A stretch of DNA of 64,000 nt from Verpa conica (Eukaryota; Ascomycota; Pezizomycetes; Pezizales; Morchellaceae), in contig JAUFSD010000015.1 of assembly GCA_033030425.1 (NCBI GenBank), forward strand, positions 806,001 through 870,000, in the 5' to 3' direction. The position numbers and the translations under genes were made by a program. Position 1 is the stretch's first letter, and each line of letters starts with the position of its first letter. Below are positions 37,272 through 54,198 of the stretch, in pieces. Below the pieces are notes generated by a model that saw only the letters and a list, made by a program, of their open reading frames with translations, was not told the origin of the DNA and searched no databases.

Positions 37272-37709
37272 ATGGCTCTTCGACGAATATCTCCTCTAAA
37301 CATCCTCACCACCCTCCTCTTCTCCATAGTCTCCTCATACTGCGATGCAGCGCCAACACACACTCTCGAAAAGCGTAGGGGTGGACGAGGCGGTGGCGGC
37401 GGTGGCGGCGGCGGTGGTGGTGGTAAAAAAGCTGGACGTATAGTTGCGATTGTCGGAGGTGTTATTCTTGGGATTGCTGTTTCCATTTACATATTTGTGC
37501 GCTTCAAGAGATACTTCAGTTGTTTTAGCTGTTGCCTTGGGAAGCTGCAAGAAGAGGTTGCTGATGATCCGGCGGTCCCAATTCATAATTCAGAAGGGGT
37601 GAAGATCGGGGATCAATACGGGGCCAGCAGTTATCAGTTCGACAAGAACTCATTCGACGGCAGCGAAACCCGACAAAACCCTAACAGTAACCCGGGTTAT
37701 ACTACTTAG
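37272..37709 (+). CDS. Small secreted/membrane poly-Gly protein with Kex2-type site (copy 2)
   Basis: Single-exon 145-aa protein with the same layout as the gene at 35065: signal peptide (1-26, ending YCDA), propeptide APTHTLEKR with a dibasic site, a segment with a run of 12 glycines, one transmembrane helix (about 52-73, IVAIVGGVILGIAVSIYIFV) and a cytosolic tail. Just inside the membrane lies a cysteine cluster (SCFSCC), a plausible palmitoylation site. The tail is acidic and then Asn/Ser/Gly-rich, and lacks the coiled-coil character of copy 1. The frame is open further upstream to an ATG at 37149. I chose 37272 because it places the hydrophobic leader directly at the N-terminus. Shared A-A-P-x(2,3)-L-E-K-R suggests homology; the ectodomains differ in length and the tails are unrelated by eye. 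Confidence 0.75.
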   Translation: MALRRISPLNILTTLLFSIVSSYCDAAPTHTLEKRRGGRGGGGGGGGGGGGKKAGRIVAIVGGVILGIAVSIYIFVRFKRYFSCFSCCLGKLQEEVADDPAVPIHNSEGVKIGDQYGASSYQFDKNSFDGSETRQNPNSNPGYTT

Positions 37710-40700
37710 TAGGATGATAATCGACAGCACATACACAAACACCCAGTAACGACAGTAATGGTCAATTAAGCTACCAGTGTGTGGAATAGGGGATACTTGC
37801 AGTCGGCAGTAGTGTGAGAGTTAAATTTTAGCTGTTTTCTCTATGTTATAATGAATTTCCGTTCTCTACCATTCCATGCGGTTTAAACCAGTAAAAACTA
37901 AAGAAATATATTTATAATAATCCTATATAATCCCTAGGTTAGTACTTGGTTTAGAATTAGGATTGTGTTTCGCTGAAGTACACATTCATTATACAATTTC
38001 CATAACTACTAACAACGCAGATCGATCATCTTTAAAAGATAGTAATAACAATTCAATCCCTCCATATTATAGGGCAGTCAGCGTTTCTAGGACTACAATG
38101 GTTTTTTTTATTGGTTTTTTAATATTAATAGCTTTAGCCCTAGGTCCTATGTCGAAGTTGTTATGCCACACCTTCACAGTTAATTAGGTTATCTATGCCG
38201 GGGGGACAGAGTTACACCCATATATTTTCTAATACACGGATATAACCAAGAGCTTGGCAAGTCACCGAGAGTGGTACCCAGCAGCAGCAGCACTCTTGGC
38301 GGCAGAAATTATATACTATGTGATTGGTGGGAAGTAACGTTGTCCCAAACCAATGCCTATTTTATATTTATGACGTCGATGAAAATTATTCTTGAGTCTC
38401 GAGTATGGAAGCGTAAATCAGTCAAAAGTTTGTTTACCACCGGTGGTAAATTAAAGTACAAAAATGCTAGATTCCAGCGCTTGTACGTGCTGTTTTCACT
38501 GAATCCAGCACCCTGTACTTGAGTCAATACTATACTATATGTGATAGGGTTGGGCGAGGCTTAGCCCGACATGTACTACGCCTGCAGCCTATCGGGGTAA
38601 TTAAGTCTATGGACACCCGGTTGTGGCGCCACAGGCTTTGAGTAGAAGATAAGCCACTGTCCACAGACTTACCCCAGAAGGTGTAGTAGTACTTTGATCT
38701 GGGGTATAGAATTAAGAGTGAGTGGAGAAAGCCCTAATTAATAGGTAAGGGTTTCCAAAATAGCCCTGCCATAAATCAAAATCTAAGTGGATTATACTCC
38801 CCTATAAGAGGTTTGAGCAAAGCAGTGCACTCCCGTCCATGGCCATAGCTGATAGGGCCATTGATATCCTACAAAGAACAATCTCTTAGTTACTAGGGTA
38901 CTACATTATAAGTCCTCAGAAAAATTAAGATGATGCACTCGTCTACAGCTTACAAGCTTTTCATTTGAACGTCTAGGTTCTTGTCTATTAGAGTATATAC
39001 AGCCGATAAGGTCTCCCAAAAATTTTCCTCATGTTGGTCTCCTATGTTCAGAGATATTTTTTCCATAGTATCGGTGATTCTTCAACAACGCCCGCTTATC
39101 TGGTGGTATTTCGGTAAACAGTTCGTTCTAGTGGGTATTTACCCGAGTAGTTTCGTCAATTCTCTCTTTTAGTTTTTTGCTAGATTTTTCTTAGTTTAAA
39201 TTATATAATAGATCCTTGTAGTTACAGAGGCTACATTGAAATTATTCACAGTTCATCATTCGCATCATATTATCTCGTTAGCCGGTTAATTGTACATACC
39301 GAATCTAGAAACTTATTCCGCCAACAAGTAGTACCATGTTGAGGCTAAGGTGATTTAACATGAAGTTTTGACGAAGGGTCAGCTCTCGCACAAATTGTAA
39401 ATCCCACTATAAGTTACATGACCTTTAAGGCTACTGTGAGGCCATGTATTAGCAGTTCAAAGTGCTGAAATAAAACAACGAGTCTCACTTACAATCTCAC
39501 TATACAGGAACTGGGGTACAGTACGCCTTCTCACCTCCTTGGTATTTGTGCCTTATCGGGAGACTCATGCGTATATGACTCCATCTAATTTATGATGAAC
39601 CTTTTTATGCATCCATAGCTGAAGGCTCGAGCATGTTATAAATATCCGAGCTTTCAGGAAACCGGTCTGGTAGTCCTTGAGAACTATTAAGGCAGATTCG
39701 GTGGAAGAGGTGCTAGAGCTGACAGTAGCCTAGGGACTAGATACAAGGGTCAGGAGAGCTTGGAGATAGGAGATAAGAGCATGAATGGAAGGTGCTATAG
39801 AGCACTGAGCTACAGATATGAGTCGCTACTAGGAAAAGGTATTTTTGAGATTCTTCTTACCTATCATGAAGTTCATGTATTGGTGCATAAGTGGCAACGT
39901 AGTATTAAAAATAGAGGTTGAAGTTAAAGCTTTTTATGTAGCCCCGTTGTTTAAGAGGGCTTCATGATCCCATATATACATGTATGTTACTAGCGGTTAA
40001 TCCTTTGATCATGGTCGTATTGTCACAAATTATATAATCATTACCTTGGCTGGGGTACGTTATTATTTGGTGTTACAAGAGCTTGAAAACAGATGTTAAA
40101 CGTACTGACATGCAAAGTTGCCGGTGCGGCGAGGAGAATCGAAAATTATTAGTATACTATATTGTACTTGAAGAAATACTCAGGTTCTGCCTGCCTGCCT
40201 GTATGCAGTTAGCTACAACTTTCTACACAGGAAAATCTCCAATTAGAATAGCAAAATTAATTATATTAACTAGGTCTCGGATACACTTATATCTTTTCGG
40301 GTACCTGGGAAATATTTAACCGCCATCATAAAGAGAGTAATATCAACTACATGTAGTACTTCAAGCACGTCTTACTGTACTCGTACGAGGTTCTGTGCTC
40401 GGAACACGGATTACTTTACGGGGAATCATTCGATTGCACTGTAACCCTAGAGCCTGACTCAAGAGTTTTTCTCGTAGTCGTCGAGTCCGCCAAACGTATG
40501 TACACCCCCATGCCCAAGGGGGTGGCATAGGAACAAAGCAGTACGTAGTCAGCCATTGGGGGGCGCAAACATAAAGAATTAAATCCTCTGGAGCCCTCGG
40601 AACCCAATATCCGAAGTCCGGGAGATTGAGGCATCTCCCCGTGAAGTTTTCCCGGGACGGCATTTTGAAACTGGGATTATGGGATGAGTTTATAGGTTTT

Positions 40701-41029
40701 CGTACTTTACGTATGCGGCTGTAGTCACAATAAGCGACACATAACCACAGCAGCCCTTGTCCGCAGGGTCCATCTGCTTGCCCCTCTATCCCTCTCCCCT
40801 CCACTGATCTCCCCACCACAACCAGGAGGATCACAGCCAAGTACCACAAATCGAATCAACGGATAAAGGCTCTCCCACGTAAGAAGAACACTCTGGCCTC
40901 AAGGCTTAAGTACGTCGTTCTCCATACGTAATTGACCGAGTTTTGACCGTATTCCACTGCCCCCTGGCCGATCCTTTCTTCTTGGCCGGAAGAGAAAAAA
41001 AAGTACCTGCATTTCTGACCTTTTTGGTG
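37710..41029. other. Gene-free interval before AROM
   Basis: About 3.3 kb. The left part is AT-rich. A strongly folded segment lies at 38545-38695 (listed separately). A 162-codon open frame on the minus strand (40361-40849) starts at TTG, not ATG, and is not accepted. Otherwise nothing was recognised. Confidence 0.45.
38545..38695. repeat. Foldback sequence of about 150 nt (MITE remnant or structured RNA)
   Basis: 38573-38615 and 38659-38692 are imperfect inverted repeats (GTACTAC at the outer end, GGGGTAA...GTCT.TGGACA at the inner). Between them sit a perfect 12-base palindrome TGTGGCGCCACA and a GGCTT/AAGCC stem. Just outside is a GGGC/GCCC stem. No clear target duplication is visible and it is non-coding. 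Confidence 0.5.
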
Positions 41030-41036
41030 TGAGTCA
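41030..41036 (+). promoter_or_regulatory. TGAGTCA, Cpc1/Gcn4-type site upstream of AROM
   Basis: A perfect TGAGTCA heptamer 88-94 bp upstream of the AROM start codon. This is the half-palindromic site bound by Gcn4/Cpc1 in general amino-acid control, and aromatic biosynthesis genes are known targets. The position suits an activator site. Binding is inferred. Confidence 0.65.
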
Positions 41037-41096
41037 ACTATAGGCAGCGCTACCTCAAAACCCCGCTGTAGCGACCAACGAAAAATTTCTCTCTGA

Positions 41097-46094
<4,998 letters not shown>

Positions 46095-46544
46095 AATTTG
46101 AATTTTCTTTTTAAGGAACTAACGTGGGAATATGTAACATTTGGGAGGTTGGGAAGGTTCTAGGCGGATTTCTGGGGTCTTTGCTCTTTTTGTGTTTTAT
46201 TTCAGTATTTCTTTTGCTATAAAAGCGCCACTTGTCTTTCTCGCAGAAAAAGTATGTGCGGGAATTAAAAATAAAGGCTTTTATCTCGTGTGCAGTTTTG
46301 GCAAATCGTGGTTGCACCTTATTGATAGATTCCTGCACCTGATTAACTCCTGCATATAGAAAACCTCACTGACTCAGCCAAAAAACGTATTGTCACTGAT
46401 AGGATTATACAAAGGGCTATGGTCTGGGGGTTTGAAGATAATAACTACATATAGGCTGATAAGCGAGCATGTATGCTATTACTACATAGAGACTATTTTT
46501 TATACTAAAAACTCATTACACCTACTAAGATTCTACATAGTACC
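46095..46544. other. AROM 3' flank
   Basis: AT-rich transcript end region of AROM, with T-rich tracts. No gene was recognised before the tRNA. Confidence 0.5.
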
Positions 46545-46645
46545 GGGGATGTGGTTTAGTGGTATAATACCTCTTTAGCATAGAGCACCATTCGGTACTT
46601 AAGCTTGATTAGAGGTGGTCCGGGGTTCGATTCCCCGCGTCTCCA
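46545..46645 (+). tRNA. tRNA-Ala(AGC) with 29-nt intron
   Basis: The acceptor stem GGGGATG pairs with CGTCTCC (two G-U pairs), followed by discriminator A46645. The D-arm A-box is TGGTTTAGTGGT. The anticodon arm CCTCT-TTAGCAT-AGAGG carries anticodon AGC at 46577-46579. The T-arm CCGGGGTTCGATTCCCCG contains the B box GGTTCGATTCC. A 29-nt intron (46581-46609) sits one base 3' of the anticodon, the canonical position; its GCT could pair with the anticodon. The mature tRNA is 72 nt before CCA. Confidence 0.92.
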
Positions 46646-46647
46646 TC

Positions 46648-46652
46648 TTTTT
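46648..46652 (+). terminator. Pol III T5 terminator of the tRNA gene
   Basis: A run of five T residues three bases after the discriminator of the tRNA-Ala gene. Confidence 0.8.
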
Positions 46653-49600
46653 CTCCCGTACAGGTAGGAAAGGTTCGGGGAAATTTTTTATGTGATTTGA
46701 ATATAAAGACAGTCAGCTATAGCAGTTAAGTTATAAAGTCCCCTTTCCCGTTCTAACCTTATCATCCACACTTGTTACTAGTGAGAGCCAATAAGAAACA
46801 GCCTTGGCAATTTTGTTTATGCAAAGCCTAGATTACTTGCTCTTGAATGAGTGAATTAAACATAAGTACATGGAGCCCAAAGGCTAAGGTGCTCGATTAC
46901 TTGTTCTTGACTTATACATATACCAGTACTTGTGTTAATTATTAGTAATGGGGATCAAAGGAAAAACAGTTTGATGGGCAATATTGAATCACTTGGTTGT
47001 TTTGGTACTAGGATCCTAATTATAACTATTGTAGTGCTAAATAGTACGATGCTACTTACGGTTTAGGTAATTGAGATATTACTATGATCTTCATAGTATC
47101 AAGGGAGGAATTTTAGTGATCCCACAGTAATCTATATAGCGACATACCAGTCAGTAGGACACCCGAAATTTATGGACTGTCAAATCTTCGCGTGCAATCC
47201 GCTAATCTAAGTACTTAGTTGACGCGTAACTAAATTCAAACTGGGACAAATAAATATAGTGAGACTAATCTAAGGATAGCTTGCTATATGTTTTCTAGCT
47301 TTAATAAGTACTACTAATTAGTAATCTTCCAACGACATTAAAATATAAATACCAAATTCTCACAATATAGAATAGAAATCTCGCCAGCATATCTAGGATG
47401 CAATAAGCGTCTATATCTTTCCTCCACGATTCCTCCCCCTTTTTATCCCATCTGATCTAATCTTACCTATATACCTGTAATAATTTAGCAATCATACAAA
47501 TCATGACTCATAACTCGATTATCCGAGTGATGATCTATGGATCAGATGTGCCTGTTCTTATAGCCCTCAATGGGATTTAGACATCACTTTATTACATCTA
47601 AAATGACTTGACTTCAAAATTAAACACATTAACCTACCTATAAATTTCACCCACTTTACAAAAAAAAAGATCTGCTGTAACCCTAACTCCAGGCTATATA
47701 TATGGGCCACCGGAAGTTTTCATCATCAGAGACTAGCCAATACAAGACATGTAATAATATTTATCTTTTCACTCACGCTATTACTCAACTATATTCCCCC
47801 CCACCGCCCTTAGCCCATATCCTTCTCTAGTTCTAACCCTCCTACGAAACCAACCACACGTGCCAGGTATTCTCTCTATATAAGAATGATTTTTATAATA
47901 ATATTCTTGGTAGAAGGTCTCAGAAGGCACCTCTCTAAACAATATTCGACAAATACCGGCATTGGAACCTCTGGATCAGTCTAGAATACCATTTCTATAA
48001 GATATTCTTCCTATTTTTAGCCTAAAAAGATATTCTTATAACAAGGGTATATTATATTAGGTCTATCACAGGAACCAAACCTACTTCTGGGGAAACCGGG
48101 AAACGGTTCACCACGTACAACACCAAAAGAAGTACTATAATCCCCTCCTATTTTTTTGCCCTAAAATTAGTGCCAGCTATTAGTGCTTAACCCCTGCTGT
48201 AAATTCAATTCATTTTATCTAGACTATAGTAATCCTTGCTAGCTATCATGGCAGCCCGTTGCCATTCGCTGATGTCTCGTGCGCTCATCCTTCAAGACGC
48301 CTTCCAATGAAAGATACTATTTCGCACCTATAAACAGGTATTCTAGAACAAGCCTACTTATCCAATTTCACATTCACATGCCTCCACAAGGAATAAAAAG
48401 GGGCTGATGGTAGATGATCGAAGTAGCCCGAGCCACCGGCTATTATGCCCGAGTCAAGGAAACTAGCCGTTAGCCTGCCGATCGCATTATTCAGCAGGCG
48501 CAGTCCAAGGCCACGAGTGATTTATTATGACCTATAGCAATAAGATGCTTTGGTAACCACCTAGTTGAGAGCCACGACCTAGAAATCTATTAACTCGTGC
48601 TTAAATTACTACAAGTACTATTTTGGTGGCCTTGAGAATAATCCTGAGGAAAACAACCTCTAGATAGAGGGGATGCAACATGTAGTTTCAAGAGTCTTAT
48701 GCCTAAGCCCTCTGGAATTGTAATACAAGCTGCTATATCGCTGCTCCCTACGACCACCTTGCCGAGAAATGATCCAACCAGCTATATAACGGGAGCGTAT
48801 GTCTTGGCGATAGATACGACGAAAGGATAATTACTTACTCAATACACCTCTTATTCCAAAGCACAGCAAGGCTTAGAGCTCGGTCAAGGCCGAAACTGTG
48901 GATTCTTCTCAATAAATTATCTATGGAGGGATTATCTTTATGATCCGCCTAGCCCATTTATGAGTCTCTAATGACTCTTACAGCCAATCCCGCATCCACA
49001 ATAAGAGCATAGCCGTTAACCACAAACCTCCGATCTAAACCATGCTATAAGATCTTCTAGGGCGAGCTCTCATTGCAATAAAACGCCCAAACAAATATTC
49101 CGCACACGCCGATAAACATTGCCACGAACTCGGAACGAAAAAGTCGCTATAGGGCAACCAATCGCATCACCCCAACATACCATTTGAGCCCCCCCCCCCA
49201 CGTATACGACAACTGTTCCCCCTCTTCCTTTCAGCTATTGCCACTCTAAGTAAACAACATAGTGGCGAGCACCGCCAACCTTTATCTGTCATCCCCCAAT
49301 CAGTGCCCGCCAGCCCCACCCATAACATGCAAACACTAATATCCGCTCAAGCTGAAAAAAAGAAAGGAAAGGAAAGGAACAATCTCTTTGAAAACGCGTC
49401 ACCTCAAGAAACGTATCGATCCAAGTTTCTCATCTTGTCAGCACTTCAGGAACTACACTTTCCCCCGCAAATAAACGGGCTGCGCCTTGGTGAGACATAA
49501 ATTGTTAAAACAAACCTAAAAGCAAAAATGTGAAATCCAAGGCCAATTAAAAACAAATACAGTATCTAGTAGAATTATTTTGAAGGCGGGTAGCGCAGGG

Positions 49601-51245
49601 GGCGGGGCGGGGCCCTGTAGCCAATATTACTGCAGAACTTTCACTGGGTAGCTAGAGAGCCAATGAGATAGAACACACCGCATTCCTATAATAGCTCTAC
49701 TAGAACAGGCTGTACATGCTAGATGAACTGATTTTCAGGAACAAGAAAAAGTGATGACGAATACGTGTGTATTGGAAGTGAAGAAATATCAATGATCAAA
49801 ATGCCTATTAGCTATCCCCTGAGTAGTTAGACAATAAACACTGCCTTGAACTGGGGAGCAATGAGACTACATAAAACGAGTAAACACATGCTAATGCCAA
49901 TGCCAAAAAAAAAATAGGTCTAGCCTTGGTTAGAACCCTGTAAACCAACTATGCATATGGACCAGCTTCCGGGACCAAAGATACCCCGACGGTGCGCTAG
50001 GATAAGAATACCAATGATCGCGGGTGTGGTCTGCCTTTATCTACCTACCTTTACACAAACAAGGCAGTTCAATGGAACGGCGCGCCTGTATAGAAATAAT
50101 TTCTCAAATCACTTACTCGATTAGAATCATTGATTCTTGGCTCAAAAGTTACCCTTGGGCCGTGTATCCAAAGGGAGAAGCAACTAACCTCTCGATGGGG
50201 GGCCTAGCAATAACGGCATCTTTTTCGACCTTGAATAACGCCTCACCACAAGAACGACTACGTATGACTCACGAAAGAGACAGGGCTTATCACTACAAGA
50301 CGAGTATCTATGAAAAATTGCTCCAACTTAACAGAGTAGATAAATAGCTAGTAATACAATCACTGAATAGTAAAAATACATCTAATACATCAAGTAATAA
50401 GACTACCTTTGCATATACAAACATTATATATAAATAAACCCAAACTCAAACTACCCAAAACAAATAAACACCGCTCATGAGGTTCGTCCGAGAGCAAGGT
50501 ACCACAATAAACACAATATTCATAAAGTTACAGTAATAATAATCAAAAAAAACCCCGATGCTTCAAGCAAACAAAAAAACTAACGCCGTTTTCTCCAATA
50601 TGATTCGTCTCTTCTTTTCTTTCGTTCTTTAGCTCTACCCAGTGCGCGCTTGAAAAACGTGAAAAAACAAAAACAGGCTGCCAGCGCATAAAAGCAAAAA
50701 AAAAAAGCCAAGACACCTATTTTGAGTGTTGCGTTACAATCGTATAAAATATATGAAAAGAGCAATAACCTATACAAAAAAAAAAATGTAAAGTGCTAAG
50801 ATAATAATACAAACTTTAGAATCGAGTTGAAGAATAAGGAAAGAAACCTGCCCCGAAAACTCCGACTGAAAGCAAAAGTGACGATGAATGATGATAAACG
50901 GTAAACGCCGAAACAAGCCGCCGAGATCGAGAACCGAGACAAGTGGGATGAGACCGCCTAAAAAAAACTCGCTCTCGAAGTGCCCCACGCGTTGATGTGG
51001 TGAATGACGTCATAAAAGAGCTAGGCCTTGGCAGTAACAAGCACACCATGTTCTTCCATGCAGCTTCCCACCCCCTTCTAGTGTAGGACGAGCAAGAAAA
51101 ATAGACAACTGCTGATCAAACTTGTCGATCACTACCTCATTTGTCGGTTGCAACAGGATTTTTTTTCGCGAGTAAATCGGTGTCGTTCTCCATCATCATC
51201 CCGCGTCATCGAGAAGTGAAGACAATTGGCGTTATGCGGATCGAT
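46653..51245. other. Gene-poor interval, probably including degraded repeats
   Basis: About 4.6 kb. 46.7-48.2 kb is AT-rich. 48.2-49.1 kb is more balanced and contains an interrupted protein-like frame (see findings), perhaps a decayed mobile element. A 13-C run lies at 49188-49200. A 107-codon frame at 50024-50347 has no recognisable motif. The right end is the 3' flank of the zinc-finger gene. Confidence 0.4.
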
Positions 51246-53364
51246 CTATTTATCGATACCATGCTTGACCTAGATAAACTGTTAGCGAAAATTCACATCA
51301 TACTAAGACAAACGATCGTATTGATTCGTTATCAATTAAGGGGGAAATTACCTTCTTGTGACGTGTGAGAGCATCTTGTCTGGAAAAGGTCTTCTCATCA
51401 TTGCAGATCTCGCATCGGACCTTCTCGCGGTGGGTATTATGAATTGTATCTTCGTGACGAGTAAGATCGTAAGGCCGAGAAAAGACTGTATTGCAAGGCT
51501 TGTTTGTTGTAGGGTTGATACGGTTGCACCTGTGAGGGCCAGGATGATGCGATCTAGCAATTCCATCACCACGGCTGCCAGGACTTGTTTGTCTGTGAGC
51601 CTCGCGCCTGTGTTTCGCCATTTTGTTGGTAGTAGGGAATCGCTGGTTACAGCCAGGAACTGTGCATGTGTATCCTCCCCTATTGGCCTTCGACTCAGTG
51701 GGCTTGGAAAGAGGCGAACTAGCAGGCTGGTAGTCGTAGTCACCCTCATCTTCAACCATGGAGTGTTGGGCGGTGGTATCTGAAGTCTCATCGTTATTGT
51801 AACTGTAAGGGAAACCAATAGGAGCAAATTGTTGGCTGCCGTTGGATGAGAACATGGGGCTATTAAAGTTCATGCTGGCATCGCTCTCCCTACGGCTAGT
51901 CGCCATGCTCGCATAGCTTTCCTCTCTCTTTAGGCTATAGCTCTGTTCAGTCTGCGCATCTTCGTCGTCATCGTGTACTGAACTCTTGTAACTGCCACTG
52001 TGCACACTACCGTTCTGCGAAAAGACATCTTCCTGAGGGGTAAAGAGACTCCCCTTAATTCCTTCCTGGGATGATTCGTGATATTCAAGGTAGGCGTCTT
52101 TAGGTGAGATCGTCTTGGGAGCCTCGCTAATGACTTTGTATTCTTCGTCCATCTGTCTCCTCAATGCCTCACGCTCCGCCTCCTCCTCTTGCTCTCTTTG
52201 AGCACGAGCAGTATTAAACCCAACTGAGATCAAAGCGCTAGATCGCTGGGGTGACTGGGCAACTGGGAAGCGGGTAGGATGGAAGGGTGAATTGGCACGG
52301 AAGGGTGAATGATCGCGAGGTAGTGGTGGAGTAGAAGAAATTGTGTGCTGCTTCTGCGCCTGTTGATACAGGAATGCGACTTGCGAAGGGGTAGTACAAA
52401 CTGCTTGCTGTTGAGTAGCATGCGCTGTGCCAGGTGCGACACCTGGGTTATATAGCTCATCTTGCATTGCGTCGGAGATAGTTCTAGGGCCGAGCTTGGG
52501 GATGGGTGTATGAATTTCTGGATCGAATAGTAAGTAATTGTCAATCCATGACTCAATATATTGACAGGCATCCTCACGAACTGCGGGCACCGAAGCGCCA
52601 CATCCTTCGCCACTGGTAGACTCCGGCGATGCGATAGGAGTAGTAGGCGAATGTAAGTCTACATCCGAAGCCGAAAGCCTTGATGAGAATTGACCTTGGT
52701 GGTGAGGTGACAAAGCAGGAAGGTCTTCGTCATCAGAGTGGTGCTGCATGACCCTGTTCCCCACTACCATACTTTGGTTCCCGTATTGTTGGGAGGGGGG
52801 AGCCTGTAAGTAGTGCTGGGGCTGTTGCTCGTGATAGAATGCGAGTGGCTGCGCAATCGATGAGTCAAAGCCATTGTTGTATCGGGAGGGAATAGGCGAA
52901 GGATTCTCATAGTTTCGGATTACTCGTCGCTTCTGCTCGGTAGAAATTGGAAATCCTTCCTCGTACAACTGAAAGTCTTGAGGAGAGTTATCGGCCGACA
53001 TGATTGCTACTCTAGCAGGAGAGGAGGCAGGTGTAGAGTGTGTAGAGATTGAAGTAGCAATGGTGATTGGAGAAGTTGGCTCTGAAGCCCTTTGAAGGTT
53101 TATGTGAGGATTTAGAGGTACAGACCGGATTTGTTGTGGCATAGTAGTAGTGTAGGCTAGTTGAGTGAAGTCTAATGATGACTGGAAACCGTCGTCAGGA
53201 AAGCCGTTTTCGAAGTCTTGTTCTAACTTCTGCCTCTTTTCAGCAGCAGTAAGTTGTGTTGATGGTGAAGAGGTAGGATAGTATGGATGGCTGTAAGAGT
53301 TAAAGTAAGGTGTAGTGTAGATGGGAGTAGGATTGTAGTGACTTGGGGGTGAAGGAGCTCTCAT
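51246..53364 (-). CDS. C2H2 zinc-finger transcription factor (Rpn4-like, tentative)
   Basis: Predicted nuclear DNA-binding regulator. Two exons: 51352-53364 (671 codons) and 51246-51269, giving 678 aa. The N-terminal 550 residues are low-complexity (Pro/Ser/Gln-rich, acidic patches, scattered SP/TP sites) with one likely helical stretch (RAQREQEEEAEREALRRQMDE). The C-terminus has three zinc fingers: YTCTVPGCNQRFPTTNKMAKH (about 565-590), an atypical one with a long CX10C spacing (CNRINPTTNKPC, about 613-642, followed by FSRPYDLTRHEDTIH) and RCEICNDEKTFSRQDALTRH (about 650-674). The last zinc ligand histidine is supplied by the 8-codon second exon (VKHGIDK, stop). The FSRPYDLTRHEDTIH pattern recalls proteins annotated as Rpn4-type in filamentous fungi; this is from memory and could equally be another C2H2 family. 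The ATG at 53364 is the first in frame. Confidence 0.85.
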
Positions 53365-53942
53365 GCTGATGGAAGGTTATATAGGGTAGATAGAAGGAGA
53401 TAAGAGGTAGATGGATAGGTTGAGAGACGGATCGAGTGTGAGGATGGGGTGGCTTTATTCTTGAACCGAGCAAAGAAAGGAAGACCCGGAGGTAGAAGTA
53501 AGACGACGGATTATGATGAATGCGGGTGGACCGGAGAAAGCCAGCGATGACGCCGACGAGCTACAACAAGCAAGGCAATATGTTAGTAACGACCACCACC
53601 CACCCAGAGTTTGTATGAGTAAGAGATGAATAAAGACACGTTCCGAGAACGGTCATAGGGATAGAAGGGACCATGCGGCTGCGGGCTGCGGGCTACGGTG
53701 CACACTCCATACCCCCCCTCCGCCGGGAATGGGTGGGAAATATTTGAACGTACTAGAGCGTAGCTGAAAAGCTATGAGGACGCGCAATTACCAGCCCTCC
53801 TGATCAATTACCAATCCAATGGATAACCGACCACTGGCCAAGTGTATTCGGCGTTCAAGTTATGGCTTCGTGGCGGTCGAGACGTGTCTGTAGTAGGGTC
53901 TGAAGGTTGCAGAGAGTCGTCGTAGTCCTGAGGCTGAGGGGC

Positions 53943-53982
53943 GTTGTTGTTGTTATTGTTGATGATGATGATGATGATGATG
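53943..53982. repeat. (GTT)n-(GAT)n microsatellite
   Basis: Compound trinucleotide repeat: several GTT units followed by seven GAT units, upstream of the zinc-finger gene. Confidence 0.85.
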
Positions 53983-54143
53983 CTGTAATTAACGAGAGAA
54001 GTAGAGCCCGTCTCCAGTTATAGTACTCTTGTTTTAGTTGCTGTAGAAGCAGACTGGTGATAGTAAGAAAATCCATCGCGGGGCATTAAGTATATATGCG
54101 GGATCGATATTTCTTGTTTGACTCGAGTTGTGACCGATCTTTG

Positions 54144-54198
54144 GTGTGGTGGGGTGGGCATGGGTGTGGGTGTGGGTGTGTGTGTGTGGGTGTGGATG
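54144..54198. repeat. TG/GGTGTG-rich microsatellite
   Basis: Imperfect run of GGTGTG and TG units. On the opposite strand it reads CACACC-rich. Confidence 0.8.

Noticed and set aside
37963..38187. 74-codon frame with one hydrophobic segment, a possible third member of the small-gene pair
   Set aside because: It lacks the leader-LEKR-glycine layout and its hydrophobic segment is at the C-terminus; AT-rich chance frame.
40361..40849. 162-codon minus-strand open frame with a hydrophobic start, divergent from AROM
   Set aside because: It begins at TTG, not ATG; the leader-like sequence depends on that false start, no family motif is visible, and it fills the AROM promoter region.
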